A stretch of 64,000 bases of DNA from Gordionus sp. m RMFG-2023. Its lineage: Eukaryota; Nematomorpha; Gordioida; Chordodea; Parachordodidae. The stretch is taken from NCBI RefSeq assembly GCF_954871325.1, contig NC_088775.1:17213561-17277560 (forward strand). The letters are read 5' to 3'. Positions within the stretch are counted from its first letter, which is position 1; the number at the start of each line of letters is the position of its first letter. Both the position numbers and the translations under genes were made by a program. Of this stretch, positions 59,630-64,000 are shown piece after piece. The notes beneath the pieces are model-generated. The model had not been told where the DNA came from and searched no databases. It was given only the letters and a program-made list of their open reading frames with translations.

Positions 59630-60829
59630 TCTATTTAATATCAGAGGTTGGCGTCCGGCCCACTAGAATTTTGGGGTCGGACAACTAAAATATTTGGTCG
59701 AATGAGGAAGTTAGCAAATATGCTTAATAAAATTCACGTTTTTTTAATTCATAAATTTTTTTTATTATGGACTGGACTTGAAAATTTATACAAAATTATT
59801 TTACGGGCTGATCAAAAAAATTAGATCAAAAAAGGCAATAATATAATCTAAATTCATTGAAATCATAATAGGTCAGACCCTATTAAAAATCGTCGTAATT
59901 TTTATTTTATTGTTTACATCCAGTAAACAATGTGTAAATAGAGGTAGCTTTAGCACACTACTTTAAAAAAAAATAGCGATAGCTCGTTACTTTCAATTTT
60001 ATATAATTAATTTTATAATTAAATCTAAAATAATAATCTTATTATTTAATTTAATTTTGAAATTTAAAAATATGCATTTAAATCTAGTTTACACCATAAT
60101 TTTCTAAAATTTGAGTTTGATGTTGATGATAGCTACAAATCATATCGAATAAAAATTTAAAAAATGATGATAATATGGATTTTCCTTTTCCAGAAATTAT
60201 TTTAATCTGAATAAAAAAAATTTGTACTAGATATCGATTTCGATGCAAGATTTGTCAGAAGATTTTATCCTCAAATGAGACAAGTAGTTTAAATTTGCGA
60301 AAATATTTAAAGGTAATATATAATAAATTAGTATTTGAATCATTGTATATATTAGATAAATGAAATATAATTTCTTTTATAATTTTGAAAATAATCTATT
60401 CAAATAAATTACTATTTTATTTGTTTATAATATTGATACTGTGGTATAATGTTAGATAATTATGTTAAAAAATTTATTATTAAAATCTTAATAAACAATA
60501 AAAATCCCCCTAATGATGGCGATAGTTAAATTTTTTGTATTGGTTTTACATTAATAAATATAAAAAAAATAGAATAAAAAGAAATATATCACAAACAAAA
60601 TAATCCATTTATATTTGGTGTTATGCCAGAAGAGAAGTAATGCGAAAAAATCTTTGAAGCAAATATTGTTGAGACATTTATTAATTATCTCTAAAGTTTT
60701 AATATTGTCTTATTTTAGTAAAAAAACCAAAATTTTAATATTATTCTATTTCACAATTATTTAATATGAAGCATCTGAATTTATTTGAATGATAATTATA
60801 ACTGAGGAGTCAGGGATATTTTATCAACA
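59630..60829. other. AT-rich stretch, no gene seen
   Basis: A phrase 'tttttaattcataaatttt' near 59.74 kb, after 'aattcacg', resembles one near 61.43 kb and suggests another diverged repeat. No coding frame or structured RNA was recognised. Confidence 0.4.
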
Positions 60830-61160
60830 CCAAATTTGATAAGGTTTGGAACTCAAACTCCCTAATAATGTAAGCTGATAGATTAGTAGCCGGTCAAAAT
60901 TCTGCGAACAGTTTATTAAAATATATTCATAATAGGACATTTAGTCCTAGAATCCAAAATACTTCAAAGATGGAAAATCGAAATTTTAATGAATTATGAA
61001 AAAGTTATTATAATCAACATATATTTGCAATTCAATTTGGCAATGTAAAATTAACCTTAAAATATTATTTTTTTTAATTAGAGATTGGTATTTAGAGATG
61101 GAATTTGTATTCATTCAAGCCGGCATTAAATATTTTTATGCTCGACTCGTAAAGGCAAAT
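60830..61160 (+). repeat. Dispersed repeat D1, copy 3
   Basis: Closest match to copy 1 at 46083: 'aagctgatagattagtagcc', 'caaaattctg', 'ggacatttagtcctagaatcc', 'attttaatg(g/a)attatgaaa'. It extends about 80 bp further 3' than copy 1. Confidence 0.65.
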
Positions 61161-61442
61161 TTTGTTCACGTCCAAAAATTTTAATTTCTAAATCAAAATT
61201 TTATTTAAATAGGATACTAATATTTTTTAATATAGTTATATTCATCATTTCTCTGGCAAATTATTATCGGCTTATTTGTTCAATGGAAGTCAAACTGGCT
61301 GGGGCTGGCAATATTAGCTAATTTACTGATAGAAAAATTTAAGTTGATTTTTAAATATTTTATCGGACCCGAAAATTAACAAATATTTTAAAGCGTATAC
61401 TAGAAAAATTTATGTTTTTTATTCATAAATTTTTATTATTAT

Positions 61443-61720
61443 AGGTTAAAACGGCCAACTCAATATTTTATCCACAAAAATATTACAAAAGCCTAGAGAT
61501 TTTGCTTATAGATGGGACTAAGATTTGGATATATATTAGCGAAATTTCGAGACAAAGGCAATATTTTTCTGGCTTAAATATTGATTCAGCCGTTTTAAAA
61601 AATCGGCTCAATCGAACCGTTTAATAACACTAATAGGCTGGGCAATTTCTATAAAATTTTACTGGCTGGACAAATAATGGTCAAAACCGATTAAAAATCT
61701 TAGCTAAATTAATTTTAAGT
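61443..61720. repeat. Hairpin repeat family, copy 5
   Basis: The left arm, 'aaaacggccaactcaatatt', pairs with the right arm, 'aatattgattcagccgtttt'. The centre has 'gcctagagattttgcttata' and 'gatggga'. Arms like those of copy 4 ('accgattaaaaatcttagc') follow at 61.69 kb, so two subtypes may be adjacent or nested here. Confidence 0.65.
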
Positions 61721-61729
61721 TGAGATGTA

Positions 61730-63810
61730 AGTATAAACTAAAATTAACTTAGCCGATAAGTATCTTTAATTATCAAACTACAAGGTGCATGCTGAGGCCT
61801 GATATCAAGCTCATGGACTGCCTTAGTGGTTAGTTTAGGTTATAGAACTATATGGGGTTAGAGGTTAATATATTTATAAAAAAGGGTTTAAAAATATTTG
61901 GTAACAAAGCTAAATATCTGCACATAGTAATTAATTTCTAATAGTTGTAAATGATAAATTTATCACCTCAAAGAGATTGGTGGACATTTTAGAATTTTAA
62001 ACCAATTAAAAAAATCTTCGAAATGGGATATTACCATCAAGTTAAATGTAGGATCGGTTGTTCAATACCCGCTGGGAAGTTATTTCCCAGCTAGTAAGTA
62101 CGATATATATTTTAAAAAAGAGGGTTTAAAAAAATTTGATGCTTAAATTTTTAATTAACGGTTCAAGGTTAGGTTCAGTTAATAAAAAAATTGTATCGGA
62201 ATAGCTCGAACCTCTAATATCAGGTTTGAACACTTTTGTAGACAAACAAACCTATAGTCGAATTATATATATTATTTGTTGTGATATTTTGTTAATTTTA
62301 TTGAGTTCTAGAGTGTGTTTTCTTTTTATGTGACGCTTAAGATTTGCTCCGTGGTGCCCCTTCATAGTTAAATTTTTAATAAAAAATTTTATGAATATTT
62401 TTAAGCATCTTAAATTCATAATAGGCAAGATAGGTTAATGTATCCTAAATATCCCATGTTTATTCGTTCCATTTTCGGTGGAGCCCATTTTTCAAAAACC
62501 CTTTTTTCTAAAGTTCAGCTCCAGCATTTAGTTAAAGGAAGATAAATGGCAGAAAGCCACACGGATATGGCGGTAGGATTAATACATATATTAAAAAATG
62601 GTGTAATAAAATTTAGTCAATTGTTTAATAGATTAAAACATCATAGTATGAATATGAACACATGATTTATATCAAATTATCATAAATTTTTCACTTAAAA
62701 TATTTAATTAGTTTTACCTCAAATAAATTAATAATTTTTTCTAATCGACTTTTTTTAAGCATAAGATTTACTTTGGGGTATTTTTATCCTGTGTCTTTTA
62801 ATTAAGGTCATTTTATCCAGGTCATTTATGTCCGGGATTCGGAATTCACCATATAAGACCTGGACATTATTTTCTTTAAACCAATTTTCAAGTTATACAA
62901 TATATAATTACTTTTTTTAATTGATTGTTCATGTTCACCCAATTCATTACCATTCTGTACAACTGTTTCAAGGCCAATTTCTATTGTATAAACTTTTCAC
63001 ATACATTTTTTAAGCATAGATCAAAAAAGAGATTTGTTAATATAATTTTAACGTCAATTTAATAACTATTCTTTTAAATCCTCTTTAATTAATTTTTTTT
63101 TTAATATTATAAAATGTTATGCAATTAAAACACGATGATAAACATAAATTATGATCTTTATTTAATTTTTTGTATTGTTTAAGATTTAAAATTTTTTTAT
63201 ATGACATTTGTGAAAAATCCGGCAAAATGAATATTTAATCATAAAAAAATATTGCCAGAGAGATATTATCGAAAATTTTGTTTCTTGTTGATATCCTGTA
63301 ATTTTCATTAGAATAAATCGATATCCTAATTCCCATTATAAAGTAAAGTTTAAAAAATAATCATATTAAAATCAGTTTTCTTTAGAAATAAAACATGAAG
63401 TATAACATAGTTGAAATTATCATGATATGGCTTACCTTACATTTAACTCAGTATAATTCTCAACTTACCACATCAGATGAATTAGTAATTAAAATATATA
63501 CATAAATATCATTACTATAGTGCTTACATATTGAGCAAAAACATTAAGCGTTAGATTTTTTTATGACAAAAGTAACATTTCCTAATTTGCACGTTATCAC
63601 TTAAAATATATTATTAAAATAAAACGCAAAACGCTTCAATTTATAAGAGATATTTATACATTCCCTTTTTTCTTTCCAATTCTCAATTTACATTGGCGAT
63701 ACAACTTAAGCTTTATATAAGGTTTGATTGGACAAAAAAATAAAACAGAATTTTTTATCGATAAAATAAGGCATAGTTTTGTAAGAGAATTTATGAGGCA
63801 AATCAAATAA
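61730..63810. other. AT-rich stretch, no gene seen
   Basis: No coding frame or element end was recognised. An A-box-like 'tgccttagtggttagttt' near 61.83 kb and a B-box-like 'gttgttcaataccc' near 62.05 kb are too far apart to form one tRNA-like unit. Confidence 0.4.
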
Positions 63811-63814
63811 CCAT

Positions 63815-64000
63815 ATAACCCCGGAATCCCTTTTTAAAATTTGTAGAAACCGAAAGTGGCTCTAACAAAAGGACAATAACTTTGTGCAACTGTAGTGTGA
63901 TCTGTGATTTATTTTAGAGGATTTTGCTCATTGCTGCTTAACATAGTTTGAAACCGGAACCTGGAATGTCAAATCTAAGAGCCCGGAACCTTAAAAAATT
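63815..64000. repeat. GGAACC-rich repeat cut by the window edge
   Basis: Words such as 'aaaccggaacctgg', 'agcccggaacc' and 'agaaaccgaaag' match those in 42.53-42.80 kb inside the Rab40 intron. The unit is incomplete because the window ends within it. Confidence 0.4.

Noticed and set aside
61819-62065. A second SINE or tRNA from A-box and B-box-like words
   Set aside because: The two words are over 200 bp apart, far beyond tRNA spacing.

Overview
The window comes from an AT-rich animal genome. The only host gene I can identify is a Rab40-type GTPase: a Rab domain fused to a SOCS box, an architecture known from animals. It is split by three introns of only 40-42 nt, then one of about 13 kb and one of 418 nt. 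Everything else I can recognise is transposable elements and repeats. Very short 5' introns followed by long 3' ones, with strong AT bias, fit several small-intron animals (flatworms, orthonectids, dicyemids, myxozoans). I cannot choose between them from sequence alone.

Layout. 1-5.8 kb: short hairpin and tandem repeats, then a decayed hAT element of the ZMYM1/DUF4371-like kind (1654-4431) whose transposase gene keeps two 41-42 nt introns. 5.8-28.1 kb: a nest of elements at least three levels deep. The outermost is an old Ty3/gypsy-type LTR fossil with LTRs at 5844-6137 and 14374-28148. Its body holds a palindromic non-autonomous hAT-like element (8963-11465) that received a second copy of its own family (9775-10972). 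Its 3' LTR is split by a third copy (14475-27948), which was in turn split by a Mutator-like element (14726-21474) and by a younger Ty3/gypsy element (22106-27515). Exact target-site duplications of 8, 9, 5 and 8 bp support four of these insertions.

28.1-44.4 kb: the Rab40 gene on the plus strand. Its 13-kb intron carries a foldback element (33553-35440), an RTE-type LINE with a tRNA-like head and a 12-bp target-site duplication (36716-39685), and several small repeats. 44.4-64 kb: intergenic sequence with a second foldback element, a reverse-strand gypsy fossil (46.5-48.0 kb), a second Mutator-like element (48194-52338) containing a hAT element with exact 8-bp duplications (48532-50166), a short LTR fossil (55658-58984), a tRNA-headed SINE candidate, and three copies of an unnamed dispersed repeat.

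The most unusual item is the Mutator-like element. Its terminal inverted repeats are built from about 29 and about 50 GCGAA/TTCGC motifs in opposite orientation, a CpG-rich island in otherwise AT-rich DNA.
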